Part shown: positions 15,171 to 15,596 of the stretch, piece by piece
Layout: every line of letters starts with the position of its first letter
Numbering within the stretch: position 1 is the stretch's first letter
NCBI GenBank assembly: GCA_024405255.1
Contig: JAKSOY010000095.1
Location: forward strand, 1 to 15,596
Source of the DNA: Kiritimatiellia bacterium
Lineage (GTDB): Bacteria > Verrucomicrobiota > Kiritimatiellia > RFP12 > UBA1067
Reading direction: 5' to 3'
DNA length: 15,596 nt
Translations under genes and position numbers: made by a program
The notes under the pieces: model-generated
Databases searched by the model: none
Told to the model about the DNA's origin: nothing
What the model saw: the letters and a program-made list of their open reading frames with translations, nothing else

Positions 15171-15596
15171 GTGGAGTTTTTGGATCGACTTGAAGAGCGA
15201 AAGCGGCTTGAGCGTTTTCTGGCGCTTGATGAAGGTGCGGTTGCCTGCATCTATGGGCGGAGGCGCATTGGGAAGAGCCGTATTCTCGAGGAAGTTCTGG
15301 CTGATTCCAAGCAGGTTGTGTTCTATTGCGCGGATCGAAGCGAACCATCCCTGCAGCGTGCGCGCATGGCGGCGGATCTCGCGCGCATGTTGCCAGGATT
15401 TGGCGATGTCGTTTACTTCGACTGGCGTTCACTCTTTGAACGGTGGCAGCGTGAGTCGAGCCGGGGAAGCGTTCTTGTGATCGATGAGTTGCCTTATCTG
15501 GTTGAGAAATCGCCTGAACTGCCGAGTGTCTTGCAGAAGATCGCTGATGGTCTTCGTCGGTCCGGACAGAAGTTGTTCATCTGTGGATCGTCCCAG
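15171..15596 (+). CDS. Archaeal-type AAA ATPase (ATPase_2 / DUF234 family), N-terminal part
   Basis: An open frame starts at GTG 15171, five bases after AGGAG (15161-15165), and runs 142 codons to the edge of the window. The product begins MEFLDRLEERKRLERFL, the usual N-terminus of archaeal-type P-loop ATPases ('F..R..El..L'). It has Walker A IYGRRRIGKSRIL (about 29-41), Walker B SVLVIDELPYL (about 99-109) and the sensor-1-like strand KLFICGSSQ at the cut end, where this family reads 'lilcGSs'. Full-length relatives are about 450-500 residues with a C-terminal DUF234 nuclease-like domain, which lies beyond this window. Function is poorly known; the family is common in archaea, PVC bacteria and gut bacteria and is often near defence or mobile genes. 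It has its own promoter and possible operator. Confidence 0.85.
   Translation, partial: MEFLDRLEERKRLERFLALDEGAVACIYGRRRIGKSRILEEVLADSKQVVFYCADRSEPSLQRARMAADLARMLPGFGDVVYFDWRSLFERWQRESSRGSVLVIDELPYLVEKSPELPSVLQKIADGLRRSGQKLFICGSSQ

Noticed and set aside
15190..15480. A 96-codon frame beginning at ATG-like sequence in the region of the ATPase gene.
   Set aside because: It is out of frame with the P-loop ATPase starting at GTG 15171, which has Walker A and B motifs and a ribosome binding site.

Overview
The window is a gene-dense stretch with every recognised gene on the + strand. It has moderately high GC and suggests a Gram-negative, polysaccharide-degrading anaerobe of the Kiritimatiellota/Lentisphaerota (PVC) type. 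That assignment is an inference. It rests on secreted glycoside hydrolases without SusC/SusD partners, a giant secreted protein with LamG-like and autotransporter-associated strand repeats, EF-hand/TSP3-like calcium loops in odd secreted proteins, and AAA-ATPase/PD-(D/E)XK genes. No rRNA, tRNA, CRISPR array, transposase or integrase was seen, and no gap between genes exceeds about 145 bases.

Layout. Bases 1-143 are the C-terminal tail of a PD-(D/E)XK (PDDEXK_9-type) protein. Bases 229-3384 hold two secreted carbohydrate-active proteins, a beta-propeller protein and a clan GH-A hydrolase, probably co-transcribed. Overlapping the stop of the second by ATGA is a 56-codon reading frame (3381-3551) that looks like the C-terminal end of an MmeI-type DNA methyltransferase, stranded without the rest of the enzyme.

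Bases 3578-7847 form a tight three-gene cassette: a small exported protein with an EF-hand-like loop; a 1003-residue membrane-anchored protein with a calcium-loop motif, a dense cysteine cluster and a transglutaminase-like Cys-His-Asp triad at its C-terminus; and a 212-residue membrane-anchored, cysteine-containing protein. GC falls abruptly inside the large gene near base 6640 and stays low through the next gene. The catalytic tip and its downstream partner may therefore have arrived or been exchanged together. This is the best candidate for an undescribed system here. It resembles the logic of a polymorphic effector with a linked partner gene, but the function is inference.

Bases 7856-9592 encode a complete AAA-ATPase-like/PD-(D/E)XK protein, apparently expressed as a leaderless transcript from its own sigma-70-type promoter. 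Bases 9625-15027 encode an 1800-residue secreted protein with three related LamG-like modules separated by beta-helical stretches. It is probably a surface adhesin or glycan-binding protein. Bases 15028-15170 are an intergenic region with a promoter and nested palindromes. It drives an archaeal-type AAA ATPase gene that starts with GTG at 15171 and runs off the window.

Together the window mixes a carbohydrate/surface-protein repertoire (hydrolases, giant adhesin, cysteine-peptidase-like cassette) with accessory ATPase/nuclease genes and a methyltransferase remnant, as expected of a recombining accessory region.
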